Part shown: piece after piece, positions 9,398 through 19,156 of the stretch
Layout: each line of letters opens with the position of its first letter
Position numbering within the stretch: position 1 is the first letter of the stretch
NCBI RefSeq assembly: GCF_000701265.1
Contig: NZ_KL370759.1
Span: 655,631 to 719,630 of the forward strand
DNA: 64,000 nt
Direction: 5' to 3'
Source: Legionella wadsworthii DSM 21896 = ATCC 33877
GTDB taxonomy: Bacteria; Pseudomonadota; Gammaproteobacteria; Legionellales; Legionellaceae
The notes under the pieces: generated by a model
Told to the model about the DNA's origin: nothing
Databases searched by the model: none
Seen by the model: the letters and a program-made list of their open reading frames with translations, nothing else
Translations under genes and position numbers: made by a program

Positions 9398-10195
9398 ATG
9401 AAAAACTTATCTATGTATCAAGTGGATGCTTTTGCATCAAATCTTTTTGAAGGAAATCCTGCAGCAGTTTGTCCTTTAGATGAATGGTTGACTGATGAAG
9501 AAATGCAAAATATTGCTACTGAGAACAATTTATCAGAAACTGCATTCTTTGTACCTGAAGGCGACGGGTTTTACATCCGATGGTTTACCCCCAATGAAGA
9601 GGTTGATTTATGTGGCCATGCAACGCTTGCCAGTGCGTTCATTATCTTTGAAAAATTAGGCTTTAAAGAACAGGAAATAAAATTTAATTGTAAGAGTGGC
9701 CAACTGATTGTTCGAAGACATGGTCAGGGAATCATGATGGACTTTCCGGCTTTACCCTCTGATTCAATTGATCTGACACCGGAATTGCTGCAGCTTAATT
9801 TAAAAAAACCGCAGAAAGTTTTAAAAAGCAAATTTGACTTGATGTTTGTTTATGAGCACGAAAATGATGTTAAATTAGCCGCTCCTGACTTAGATGCCGT
9901 AGCTCGATTAGACTATAGAGGTCTCATTCTAACTGCTCCTGGAATAAATAGTGATGTATTTTCTCGCTGTTTTTACCCGGGGTGTAATGTTCCAGAGGAT
10001 CCAGTAACCGGTTCAGCGCATTGCGTTATAGCACCATATTGGTGTGAACAACTTAATAAATGTCGTATCGAAGCAAGTCAAGGTGGTTCCCGTCTAGGGA
10101 AATTGGCCTGTGAGGTAAAGGAAGATCGTGTTTTCCTTTACGGAATGTGTCGCCTCTATTTAGAAGGAACAATTTTTTTACCCAATGGCGTTTAA
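9398..10195 (+). CDS. PhzF-family isomerase/epimerase-like protein
   Basis: A 265 aa member of the PhzF/YddE family, with the diaminopimelate-epimerase-like double fold. The N-terminal YQVDAFASNLFEGNPAAV and the catalytic glutamate in NLSETAFF are clear, as are the EVDLCGHATLA and EDPVTGSAHC motifs. The substrate is unknown; most family members are not phenazine enzymes. I chose the ATG at 9398, with a GGGG site, over the TTG frame start at 9386. It appears to be transcribed alone. Confidence 0.88.
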   Translation: MKNLSMYQVDAFASNLFEGNPAAVCPLDEWLTDEEMQNIATENNLSETAFFVPEGDGFYIRWFTPNEEVDLCGHATLASAFIIFEKLGFKEQEIKFNCKSGQLIVRRHGQGIMMDFPALPSDSIDLTPELLQLNLKKPQKVLKSKFDLMFVYEHENDVKLAAPDLDAVARLDYRGLILTAPGINSDVFSRCFYPGCNVPEDPVTGSAHCVIAPYWCEQLNKCRIEASQGGSRLGKLACEVKEDRVFLYGMCRLYLEGTIFLPNGV

Positions 10196-10379
10196 TATCC
10201 TTTCCATTATTGAAGAGCGATAAGATGCCCCTCATCTCTTAATAATATGATTTACACTCCATAGCCGGTGCAGCGAAGGATAAGGAAAATTTTTCGATTT
10301 AATTTCTTTATTCTTGATTTAATGGCATTATTTATAATTTCTCATTACTCTCTGAGTATTAAATTGGAAAGGAGTATCT

Positions 10380-11210
10380 ATGACTACCTATATGTTTCCT
10401 GGACAGGGATCTCAGGCTAAAGGGATGGGAATTGAATTATTTTCTCATTTTCCGGATCAAATAAAGCGAGCTGATGAGATTTTAGGGTATTCTATAAAAG
10501 AGTTATGTTTAGAAGATCCGAGCCAATTACTTAATAATACAGAGTACACACAACCTGCATTGTATATTATTGAGGCGCTCTCTTTTTTAGCAAGGGCGGC
10601 CGAAGAGCCGTTGCCCCAATATCTTATAGGGCACAGCTTGGGAGAATATGCCGCTTTATTCAGTGCAGGAGTGTTTGATTTTGAAACGGGATTGAAACTT
10701 GTGCAAAAACGCGGCGAGTTAATGGCTCAGGCTAGTGGTGGGGGAATGCTTGCTGTAATTAATTTACCGGAAGAACGAATAAAATTTTTACTCAATCACA
10801 ACAACTTGGACTCGGTAGATTTTGCTAATTTTAACTCACCAAAACAGATTGTTCTATCAGGTCTTGCTGAAGACATTGCCAAAGCAAATGAAATATTAGC
10901 CCAGGAAGCTTTGATGTGTGTGCCCTTAAAGGTCAGCGGAGCATTCCATTCGCGTTATATGCAGTCTGCTGCAGATGAATTTGCAAAGTTTATTACACCA
11001 TTTGAATTTTCGCCCTTTAAGCTATGTGTCCTGGCCAATGTTACTGGGGAACCCTATGCAGCGAATAGTGTTAAAGAGAACCTGGTCAAACAAATCACCC
11101 ATCCTGTGCGCTGGACTGAATCAATTCGTTATCTAAAAAATAAAGGGGAAAATGTCTTTATCGAAGTAGGGCCAGGGAATGTGTTGAGTCGGTTAATCAA
11201 TCAAGTCTAG
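10380..11210 (+). CDS. Stand-alone FabD-like acyl/malonyltransferase
   Basis: An acyltransferase of the FabD/trans-AT type that loads malonyl (or another acyl) groups onto acyl carrier protein. The oxyanion motif TYMFPGQGSQ opens the protein, the nucleophile Ser86 sits in GHSLGEYAA, and the catalytic His is in GAFHSRYM. At 276 aa it is a little shorter than housekeeping FabD (309 aa) and it is not next to fabH/fabG/acpP, so it is probably a second copy or a trans-acting AT for a polyketide or fatty acid system elsewhere. The ribosome site is GGAAAGGAG. Confidence 0.85.
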   Translation: MTTYMFPGQGSQAKGMGIELFSHFPDQIKRADEILGYSIKELCLEDPSQLLNNTEYTQPALYIIEALSFLARAAEEPLPQYLIGHSLGEYAALFSAGVFDFETGLKLVQKRGELMAQASGGGMLAVINLPEERIKFLLNHNNLDSVDFANFNSPKQIVLSGLAEDIAKANEILAQEALMCVPLKVSGAFHSRYMQSAADEFAKFITPFEFSPFKLCVLANVTGEPYAANSVKENLVKQITHPVRWTESIRYLKNKGENVFIEVGPGNVLSRLINQV

Positions 11211-11232
11211 TTCCTGTTTTTGTCACCATTTT

Positions 11233-11267
11233 CCACCCGATGTACTGCACTTAGGGTATACGGGTGG
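11233..11267. terminator. Weak hairpin after the acyltransferase gene
   Basis: Arms CCACCCG (11233-11239) and CGGGTGG (11261-11267) enclose a 21-base loop, 23 bases after the stop codon. No U-tract follows, so its role as a terminator is uncertain. Confidence 0.3.
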
Positions 11268-11415
11268 TATCAGTAGATCCTAAAAATCTGCCAGGATTAA
11301 AAAAGTTTACAATCCTATGTAACGGTGAGAGGTGCTAAAAAATTTTTGTCCTGACCATCCAAAATAAAAATATCATCTAAACTTATTAATGATTCTAATT
11401 TACAAAGGATGTGAT

Positions 11416-12291
11416 ATGACAATTCGGCTGAAACATGAGCATGGAAAGCTCGAGGAAATAGAACTTCTTCAATTAAAAAACCATAAGGCGCTTCCCCATC
11501 TTCACAGTTACTTAAAAGCAAAGAGGAAACAATGCAAATCAATCAGAAAAATTAGTATTCATCATTCTCAGTTCAACGATACTGATTATTTGGCATTACA
11601 TGATATCCTAAAATTATCCTCGAGATTGAGTGAAGTTTCTTTTAATGCAAACCATATTGATACAGATCATTTGGGTTATTTACTTGAGTCATTACCGAAT
11701 AAAAATTTGTCCGCAGTCCAATTTGTAGATAACTGGATTGGGGAAAAAATTCCCAGAAATTTTTTTTCTTCTTTGAATAAAAAGAAATTAAAACTTTTGG
11801 ATTTCTCATTAAACTGGTTGCGAGATGCAGGAGTGCAGTGTTTATTGGACGCAATCGATACGAATGACGAATTAACTGAATTATTATTAAGTTGTAATGA
11901 TTTTGGGGTCGGTGGCGTGAAACGATTACGGCCTTTTATTTTAAAACATCCTGGTTTGAGATTTTTGGATCTATCCTACAATAATTTCAATGAAGCGTGT
12001 GCACAAGAAATTGCTGCAATGATTACGGAATCGCATTCTTTAACGCACCTCAATTTAAAAAGTAATAGGTTAGGGGATGCTGGAGCAGAAATGATAGCCC
12101 AAGCTTTAAAGTCTAATAAAAATTTAAAATATGTTGATTTGTCTGATAATAAAATTTCAAAGCTAGGTTTGTCTCAGCTTATTCGTGAAGCTGAATCACA
12201 TGATAAACTTAAAAATTTAATTTTAAAGCATAACCATATTCTGCCATCGGCATCCAAGTTAAATCAGTCACGAGTACAAGTTTTCTATTAA
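11416..12291 (+). CDS. Leucine-rich-repeat protein, candidate secreted effector
   Basis: A 291 aa protein made almost entirely of ribonuclease-inhibitor-type LRRs. Repeats of about 28 residues recur from about residue 70 to the end, with LxxLxLxxNxL patterns such as LTHLNLKSNRLGDAGAEMIA and LKYVDLSDNKISKLGL. There is no signal peptide or membrane segment. Such eukaryote-like LRR proteins are common Dot/Icm substrates in Legionella; that role is inference. The ATG at 11416 has an AAGGAT site; the upstream frame extension lacks one. The partner bound by the LRR surface cannot be predicted. Confidence 0.8.
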   Translation: MTIRLKHEHGKLEEIELLQLKNHKALPHLHSYLKAKRKQCKSIRKISIHHSQFNDTDYLALHDILKLSSRLSEVSFNANHIDTDHLGYLLESLPNKNLSAVQFVDNWIGEKIPRNFFSSLNKKKLKLLDFSLNWLRDAGVQCLLDAIDTNDELTELLLSCNDFGVGGVKRLRPFILKHPGLRFLDLSYNNFNEACAQEIAAMITESHSLTHLNLKSNRLGDAGAEMIAQALKSNKNLKYVDLSDNKISKLGLSQLIREAESHDKLKNLILKHNHILPSASKLNQSRVQVFY

Positions 12292-12306
12292 TATCAGATG
12301 CAGAAA

Positions 12307-12361
12307 TATAACCGTTCAGTTAGTATCTATTTTTTCTTAAACAATAGATGAACGGTTATAT
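12307..12361. terminator. Long two-stem hairpin between the LRR gene and the transporter
   Basis: The outer arms (12307-12319 and 12349-12361) read ATATAACCGTTCA and its complement, 13 bp. An inner stem ATCTATT/AATAGAT encloses a T-rich loop. It begins about 15 bases after the LRR stop and ends 20 bases before the next start, so it could terminate the first transcript or structure the leader of the second. Confidence 0.5.
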
Positions 12362-12381
12362 TAACTAATGGAGTTTTACCG

Positions 12382-13683
12382 ATGGGCTCGGGTGCTTTTT
12401 ACCTTCTAAGAGAACGCAAATTTTTACCTTTTTTTCTAACCCAATTCTTTGGTGCTTTTAACGATAATGCGTTCAAACTCGCCATGCTCACTTTAATTAG
12501 TTATCATTTAACTCATAATCAGGCACAGTCTGAGTTCTATCAGGCAATAGCGGGCGCTTTATTTATTATCCCTTTTTTTATTCTTTCAGCGACGTCGGGA
12601 CAATTAGCAGATAAATACGACAAAGCTTTAATGACCCGGATGATAAAAGCATTAGAATTGTTTTTAATGATTTTAGGCAGCTTTTCTTTATATTGGGGTA
12701 ATATTTTTCTTATGATGTTTACCTTGACGGGCCTTGGAGTCCATTCGACTTTTTTTGGGCCCATAAAATATGCCATATTACCTGATCATTTATCAAAGAA
12801 AGAATTATTAGGTGCGACAGGCTTAATTGATGCAAGCACTTTTATTGCTATTTTATTGGGTACAACTATGGGATCTTTAGCCATAGGTATTACAAATTCC
12901 AAACCTTATTTAGCTGTTTTTATGACTATTTTTATTGCCCTGGCAGGTTTAACTTCCAGTATGTTTATCCCCAGAGCCCCATCGTCCTCTTTGAAAATAA
13001 AGGTTGATATACAGATATGGCGTGTCACATATCACATGTTAAAACAAGCCACAGAGCAATTTGGGATTTTCTTATCCATTTTAATTTTATCCTGGTTTTG
13101 GTTGTTAGGAACAGTAATTCTTACTAAATTACCTGATTATACAAATTACGTATTAGGGGCAAACAATAGTGTCTTTGCCTTATTTCTGGCTTTATTTTCT
13201 ATCGGTATTGCGATGGGCTCCATCACGGTAAATTTTATTTTCAAAGGTAGAATAAATCTGAATATTGTTCCATGGGCTATGTTCGCTGTGACCTGTTTTT
13301 CTATGGACCTGTACTGGGCAACTCCAGTAAAAGATCATAATTCACTGTTATCATTGAATAATTTTTTTATGCGCTTTAGCCATTGGCGTATTGCTTTTGA
13401 TTTATTGATGCTGGCCTTTAGTTCAGGTTTTTTTGTTGTTCCCCTATATACCTATTTACAGGTTGTGAGTCCGCCTCATATTCGAGCTCGAATTATTGCT
13501 ACAAATAATATTTATAATTCGTTATTTATGGTTATAGGGACACTTATGGTTATGGGTTTATTGCATTTTAGTGCAGACATTCCCCAGATTTTTTTCATTT
13601 TAAGCCTGCTCAATGCTTTTGCAGCACTGTTAGCTAAAAAATATCTAAGGAGAATCTGCACAAAAAAAGGAGAATACGAGTAA
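12382..13683 (+). CDS. LplT-like major facilitator transporter
   Basis: A 433 aa MFS protein with about 12 membrane segments in the inner membrane. The N-terminal FLTQFFGAFNDNAFK, SGQLADKYDK and GPIKYAILPDHL motifs resemble LplT, the lysophospholipid flippase, and the MFS domain of LplT-acyltransferase-acyl-ACP synthetase fusions. Here the protein ends without fused acyltransferase or ligase domains. Lysophospholipid transport is a family-level inference; a different substrate is possible. Ribosome site GGAG lies eight bases before the ATG. Confidence 0.8.
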   Translation: MGSGAFYLLRERKFLPFFLTQFFGAFNDNAFKLAMLTLISYHLTHNQAQSEFYQAIAGALFIIPFFILSATSGQLADKYDKALMTRMIKALELFLMILGSFSLYWGNIFLMMFTLTGLGVHSTFFGPIKYAILPDHLSKKELLGATGLIDASTFIAILLGTTMGSLAIGITNSKPYLAVFMTIFIALAGLTSSMFIPRAPSSSLKIKVDIQIWRVTYHMLKQATEQFGIFLSILILSWFWLLGTVILTKLPDYTNYVLGANNSVFALFLALFSIGIAMGSITVNFIFKGRINLNIVPWAMFAVTCFSMDLYWATPVKDHNSLLSLNNFFMRFSHWRIAFDLLMLAFSSGFFVVPLYTYLQVVSPPHIRARIIATNNIYNSLFMVIGTLMVMGLLHFSADIPQIFFILSLLNAFAALLAKKYLRRICTKKGEYE

Positions 13684-13700
13684 TCTGGATTGATTTATGA

Positions 13701-14639
<939 letters not shown>

Positions 14640-14759
14640 CTATTTATATAAGTCATAAATTCGTATTTTCTCATTTATTTGATATAGGCACAACGTTTGC
14701 TCTTTACGTCCTTTGTGATAAAACATTAAATACATTTTTATAAAAACCAAGAGAAAGGT

Positions 14760-15434
14760 GTGTCTATTAATGCAATGAATGATTCTAATGCAGATTCTAA
14801 TCTTAATAATTTCCTGGATCCCCAAGAAAAAAATAACTTAGGACAACAAGATTTTCTACGTTTAATGGTAGCCCAAATCCAAAGTCAGGATGCCTTACAA
14901 CAACAAGTTAATGACGAATTTCGTTCACAATTCACACAATTTAATACCAAGGATGGCACAGATAAAATGCAAGAATCATTGCATAAAATGGCCACTTCCC
15001 TGCAATCAAATAAGGCATTACAGGCATCGGCACTGGTGGGCCGTAAAGTTCTGGTTCCTAGCAGTATTCTACAATTAGGTACGGAGGGCTCTTCTAAGAT
15101 GGCCGTGGATGTTGGACCAAATCTTAGTGATTTAAACGCGTTCATCTACTCAGAATCGGGTGATATATTAAAAATAATTCCTTTGGGACAACCTGCTATG
15201 GGCTTGTGTCATTTCAGTTGGGATGGTACAGGAAATAACCATAGTCGAATGCCAGAAGGGAAATATCCAATTGAAGTTTATGGAAGGAGTGGTGGAAAAA
15301 GAATTTTTTTAAAAACGATGGTGTATGGAAATATAGACAGTGTAAGCCTTAGTCAAAATGGAGAAGGTTTAAAATTAAATGTATGCGGAATAGGCCAAGT
15401 TTCATTAGATCAGGTTCGACAAATATCTGTTTAA
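14760..15434 (+). CDS. Stand-alone FlgD-like hook-capping protein
   Basis: Resembles FlgD, the scaffold that caps the growing flagellar hook. LGQQDFLRLMVAQIQSQD corresponds to the N-terminal FlgD motif, and the C-terminal half has the FlgD Ig/Tudor-like features FSWDGTGNNHSRMPEGKYPIEV, shortened here to WDGTGN and PEGKYPIEV. Length is about 220 aa, as in FlgD. No flagellar genes flank it: hemF and puuE do. The region after QSQD departs from the usual DPTNP pattern. The start is unsure: GTG at 14760 or ATG at 14775, neither with good spacing. It may be a paralogue or the only copy displaced from its operon. Confidence 0.75.
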   Translation: MSINAMNDSNADSNLNNFLDPQEKNNLGQQDFLRLMVAQIQSQDALQQQVNDEFRSQFTQFNTKDGTDKMQESLHKMATSLQSNKALQASALVGRKVLVPSSILQLGTEGSSKMAVDVGPNLSDLNAFIYSESGDILKIIPLGQPAMGLCHFSWDGTGNNHSRMPEGKYPIEVYGRSGGKRIFLKTMVYGNIDSVSLSQNGEGLKLNVCGIGQVSLDQVRQISV

Positions 15435-15462
15435 AAATGAAGTATTGAGACATTTACTTATT

Positions 15463-16338
15463 TTATGTCGGAGGGTTAATTCGGAACCAATATTGGGCAA
15501 TATCAATTCGTCTTGTTATCCAAATGTCTTGAAATTTCAGAAGATATTCTAGAAATTTTCTTAATATAAGACAGCGATCGGGCTTCCCGCTAAGACGTGG
15601 ATGTAAACCTATGGTCATCATTGCGAGACGCTTTTCTTGATAGAGATATTCAAATGTATTGATTAAACAATTATAAAAAGCATTGGAATCAGAAAAACCT
15701 GGAGTTATTGCAAATCGAAAATCATTACAATCCAATGAGTAGGGGATAATTAGATGGTTATCAATATAATAAGGCAATTCATCAGCATAGCTGTCTGAAT
15801 CATAAATAAAATTCCCGATTTCAAGTAAAATCTCACGTGTATGTTCACTTTTTCGCCCTGTGTACCAACCTCTTGCTTTGTGCCCGGTTAATTTTTCTAT
15901 GGTTTCTATACATAATAGGACATGTTTCTTTTCGATATTCCTGGGAATATTTGAATAGTTTATCCAACGCCATCCATGACCTGCTACTTCATGATGATGT
16001 TGTGCCAAATATTCAGAAAATAATGGGTTGAGTACGAGAGCATGTCCAGTAACAAAAAAGGTTATCGGAATTTTGTAATGATCAAATAAGCGTATCAGCC
16101 GCCAAATACCCACACGACTGCCATATTCATAAAATGATTCTATACTTAGATTTCTTTTCCCTTTGGTTTGAGAAATAAAGGGGAAATCGGCACCCAGGGA
16201 TTCTGCTTGTGCATCACCAAGGATGGGGCTTAATTCAGAGCCTTCCTCATAATTTATTACAAAGTTAATGGCAAGTTTCGCATTATTTGGCCAAGTAAAA
16301 TTACTATCATTGGGGCCATAGCCCACTAAATCCCGCAT
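15463..16338 (-). CDS. puuE: PuuE-type polysaccharide-deacetylase-fold hydrolase (allantoinase-like)
   Basis: A 291 aa NodB-fold hydrolase strongly resembling PuuE, the metal-independent allantoinase of purine breakdown. Shared features are RDLVGYG at the start, VINYEEGSE, FYEYGSRVGIWR, HEVAGHGWRWINY, ARGWYTGR and TIGLHPRLSGKP. The other genes of allantoin use are not in this window, so the substrate could differ; symbol and activity rest on similarity alone. It lies three bases downstream of an acetyltransferase gene and is probably cotranscribed. It ends tail-to-tail with the FlgD-like gene, 28 bases apart. Confidence 0.8.
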   Translation of the reverse strand: MRDLVGYGPNDSNFTWPNNAKLAINFVINYEEGSELSPILGDAQAESLGADFPFISQTKGKRNLSIESFYEYGSRVGIWRLIRLFDHYKIPITFFVTGHALVLNPLFSEYLAQHHHEVAGHGWRWINYSNIPRNIEKKHVLLCIETIEKLTGHKARGWYTGRKSEHTREILLEIGNFIYDSDSYADELPYYIDNHLIIPYSLDCNDFRFAITPGFSDSNAFYNCLINTFEYLYQEKRLAMMTIGLHPRLSGKPDRCLILRKFLEYLLKFQDIWITRRIDIAQYWFRINPPT

Positions 16339-16340
16339 AT

Positions 16341-17189
16341 TTATCCTAATTCAAATGTTGTCATTCCATAAATTCCTTCAATTGCTATGTCCGGCGGTCC
16401 CTTTAAATACATCCGTGCAGTGGCAAAGACTTTATCCATGTTGTATTTTTTAACCAATTCGACTGCAGAGGGATTATTTTCCGGGATATCAAGATAAACA
16501 ATGTCATTCTTTGCGTATTGAATTAAATGCTGGAACAGACTTTCAGCAATAAACGCATTATCTGCAAATAGAGGACCTATTTTATAGCCTTCAAAACATT
16601 TCCGGATAACTCCATAGCCTTTCAATTGGTTTTCCTGAACATAACCTAAACCAAATGCAGTATCCTGGTTTATCCATCGGCAGAGAAATTGTTCTCTGGA
16701 TGCAGGAAAATACCGCCTATCATATTGAATTAATTGTTCCTTAGGAGTCGCTTTGAGCTGCATCAAGTGGGAATTGTATTTGGGTGCATCGATCGGTGAG
16801 TGATCTAAAGCATACCTTGCATTATTGTGGGCAAATTGATAACCAATTTGAGCATAGGTATCAATCATATTTAAGACACCATCTATACCTGCATTCCGAT
16901 CACCAACATAAGCCAACCGGGCATGGGTTAATTCGATTCCATAACCTTGGCCACGATATTTTCTGTCCACCATATATAAGCCACAAAATGCAAAAGAATC
17001 GTCATAAATTACAGCGGATCCGACTGCAATAATTCGATCATTTAACTTACCAGCAAAAAAACCGTTCGGATCGGTTTGATAAAAACATGATGCATCATTT
17101 AATCCGGGATTCCAGCCTTCTTTTCGCGCCCATTCCACAGCGATTGTCACCTCTTCTTGGGTCATTTGTTCAATATGGTATTTAGACAT
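16341..17189 (-). CDS. GNAT acetyltransferase with a second C-terminal GNAT-like domain
   Basis: A 282 aa protein with an N-terminal GCN5-related acetyltransferase domain (about residues 1-140). Its acetyl-CoA motif A is RKYRGQGYGIEL. A C-terminal half (about 150-282) resembles the Acetyltransf_18 extension found in two-domain GNAT proteins such as YitI. The acetyl acceptor is unknown. It forms a two-gene unit with puuE, the two coding regions being separated by two bases. Any shared pathway is unproven. Confidence 0.82.
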   Translation of the reverse strand: MSKYHIEQMTQEEVTIAVEWARKEGWNPGLNDASCFYQTDPNGFFAGKLNDRIIAVGSAVIYDDSFAFCGLYMVDRKYRGQGYGIELTHARLAYVGDRNAGIDGVLNMIDTYAQIGYQFAHNNARYALDHSPIDAPKYNSHLMQLKATPKEQLIQYDRRYFPASREQFLCRWINQDTAFGLGYVQENQLKGYGVIRKCFEGYKIGPLFADNAFIAESLFQHLIQYAKNDIVYLDIPENNPSAVELVKKYNMDKVFATARMYLKGPPDIAIEGIYGMTTFELG

Positions 17190-17350
17190 GATGCTTACTT
17201 TTTAAGTGCTGATACAATAAATTAAATATTAAAGTTGGGACTAAAGCAAATAGGCTAAAATTCTCATTGTTTAATCAAAAGGATGGGTACTAAATCATTT
17301 ATTTTCATGTATATTATGATTCTTATTATTGATATATGTAAGGAAACATT

Positions 17351-18646
17351 ATGAAGTTTAATCTTAGGAATACCTTAGGGCCCTTATTTCTTATTCTTTC
17401 CTGTCCCGTTTTTGTGATGTTGATGTGGTATACGAATACTCAACTTCAAGGATCTCTCTCTGCACTGTGGCAGCTGTTGACTCAGGACGGATTTCTGCAA
17501 ACTGTAGTCACGGTATGGAAACCCTATTTTTGGGGTTCTTCTACTGCCTGGAATATGATTTTTATTTTTGTTGTATTTGAACTTGCTTTAATGCGTATTT
17601 TGCCTGGAAAAAAATTTAGCGGCCCCATAACCCCCCATGGGAATGTCCCTACTTATAAAGAGAATGGGATTTTGGCTTTTGCCGTGACCATCATGTCTTT
17701 TTGTATCGCGTCGTTTGGCTTCAATTTATTTCCTGCTTCTATACTTTATGACAATCTTGGGGCGCTTTTTGGTGCATTGAATCTTTTAAGCCTCATTTTC
17801 TGTATTTTTTTATATCTTAAAGGACGTTTCTTTCCTTCTACAACCGATTCAGGGATAACGAATAACTTTTTATTTGATTATTATTGGGGCACTGAGCTTT
17901 ATCCTCAAGTATTAGGGTGGAGCATAAAAAAATTCATCACTTGCCGCTTCGGAATGATGAGCTGGGGTTTATTCCTTATTTCCTACTGTGCGAAACAATC
18001 AGAATTAGATGGTTTGTCCAACTCCATGGTTGTCTCGGTCTTATTGCAATTTATTTATCTGACCAAATTTTATATTTGGGAAAAAGGCTATTTACGTTCA
18101 CTGGATATCATGCATGATCGTGCAGGTTTTTATATCTGTTGGGGCTGTATGGTATGGGTTCCCTGCGTGTATACTTCCCCAAGTATGTATCTCGTGCATC
18201 ACCCAATCCATCTATCATTTATATGGGCAGCGCTTATTTTAATATTGGGTTCTGTAAGTATTATCATAAATTATCTAGCTGACAAACAAAGGTTAGTTGC
18301 GCGGGCAACCCACGGTGAGTGCAAAATATGGGGTAAGAAACCTCTTACGGTATTGGCTCATTATAAAACTACAGAAGGACATAAAAAACAAACCATATTA
18401 CTTGCTTCGGGTTGGTGGGGAATCGCACGTCATTTTCACTATATTCCAGAACTAGCAGGTACCTTTTTTTGGTCCGTGCCGGCATTGTTTGAGAATTTTG
18501 CACCCTATTTTTATCTTTCCTTTTTAACAGTTCTGTTATTTGACAGGGCCTTCCGGGATGATAAACGTTGTTCTGGGAAATATGGTGAAGATTGGAAGAA
18601 ATATTGTGAACTGGTACCTTACAAAATTGTCCCTCCCATCATTTAA
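17351..18646 (+). CDS. ERG4/ERG24-family sterol reductase
   Basis: A 431 aa integral membrane protein of the eukaryotic ERG4/ERG24 and DHCR7 reductase family, with about nine or ten membrane segments. The C-terminal NADPH/sterol region is conserved: GWWGIARHFHYIPE, then RDDKRCSGKYGEDWKKYCE and a terminal VPYKIVPPII. Bacteria do not normally make sterols. Homologues are known in Coxiella and other intracellular bacteria and are thought to modify host sterols. Delta-7, delta-14 or delta-24 specificity cannot be told by eye. It is a single gene, probably acquired by transfer. Confidence 0.88.
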   Translation: MKFNLRNTLGPLFLILSCPVFVMLMWYTNTQLQGSLSALWQLLTQDGFLQTVVTVWKPYFWGSSTAWNMIFIFVVFELALMRILPGKKFSGPITPHGNVPTYKENGILAFAVTIMSFCIASFGFNLFPASILYDNLGALFGALNLLSLIFCIFLYLKGRFFPSTTDSGITNNFLFDYYWGTELYPQVLGWSIKKFITCRFGMMSWGLFLISYCAKQSELDGLSNSMVVSVLLQFIYLTKFYIWEKGYLRSLDIMHDRAGFYICWGCMVWVPCVYTSPSMYLVHHPIHLSFIWAALILILGSVSIIINYLADKQRLVARATHGECKIWGKKPLTVLAHYKTTEGHKKQTILLASGWWGIARHFHYIPELAGTFFWSVPALFENFAPYFYLSFLTVLLFDRAFRDDKRCSGKYGEDWKKYCELVPYKIVPPII

Positions 18647-18668
18647 AATCAATAAATATTAATAAGGC

Positions 18669-18691
18669 ACGTATGGTTTACTTGCCATACG
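18669..18691. terminator. Hairpin between convergent genes
   Basis: Arms ACGTATGG (18669-18676) and CCATACGT (18684-18691) with a 7-base loop lie between the sterol reductase stop and the converging membrane-protein stop. There is no long U-tract. It is a likely bidirectional terminator. Confidence 0.5.
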
Positions 18692-18718
18692 TATGCCGTT
18701 CGGCCTCGGACAACTTAT

Positions 18719-19156
18719 CTAAAATTTGGGTATTGAAGCATAACATGCAAATAGAATACCCCAGAGATGTATGTAATCGCCCACTAAAATATTTCTGAGG
18801 TACCAATGGGGTAGTTTTTTATTCTGAATATCCCTTTGTAAATATTGAATAACGGGAACAAAAGCTACTACAAAAAAAACCATTAAGATATGATAAATAA
18901 AAACCAGTTCCTGAGTATTACTATAGAGGATGGTTTTATATTGTATTTTCCAAGGTGTGATATAAATAACAAGGAATGAAACGCAAAAAACTTTTCCTAT
19001 ACTGTATAAGTCAGTCATAAACGGTAGTTTTTTCCGGTAATATAAAATTTCTTTTTCTGATGAACTAAGCGCATTAAAGGACATGGACTCAATGAGTGCG
19101 CTTGCCAAAAAAAATACGCAAAAAATATAGATGCTGGTTGCGGTTACTTGGGGCAT
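18719..19156 (-). CDS. Unknown four-to-five-segment membrane protein
   Basis: An unrecognised inner-membrane protein of about 145 aa with hydrophobic stretches near its start (IYIFCVFFLASALI), in the middle (VFCVSFLVIYITPW and LVFIYHILMVFFVVAFVPV) and near the end (LWGILFACYAS). A short conserved-looking GDYIHLWGILFA motif closes it. The open frame extends to a GTG at 19210 without a ribosome site; the ATG at 19156 is preferred, though its own site (GCGGAT) is weak. Its neighbour, the sterol reductase, converges on it, so there is no operon. Confidence 0.55.
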   Translation of the reverse strand: MPQVTATSIYIFCVFFLASALIESMSFNALSSSEKEILYYRKKLPFMTDLYSIGKVFCVSFLVIYITPWKIQYKTILYSNTQELVFIYHILMVFFVVAFVPVIQYLQRDIQNKKLPHWYLRNILVGDYIHLWGILFACYASIPKF

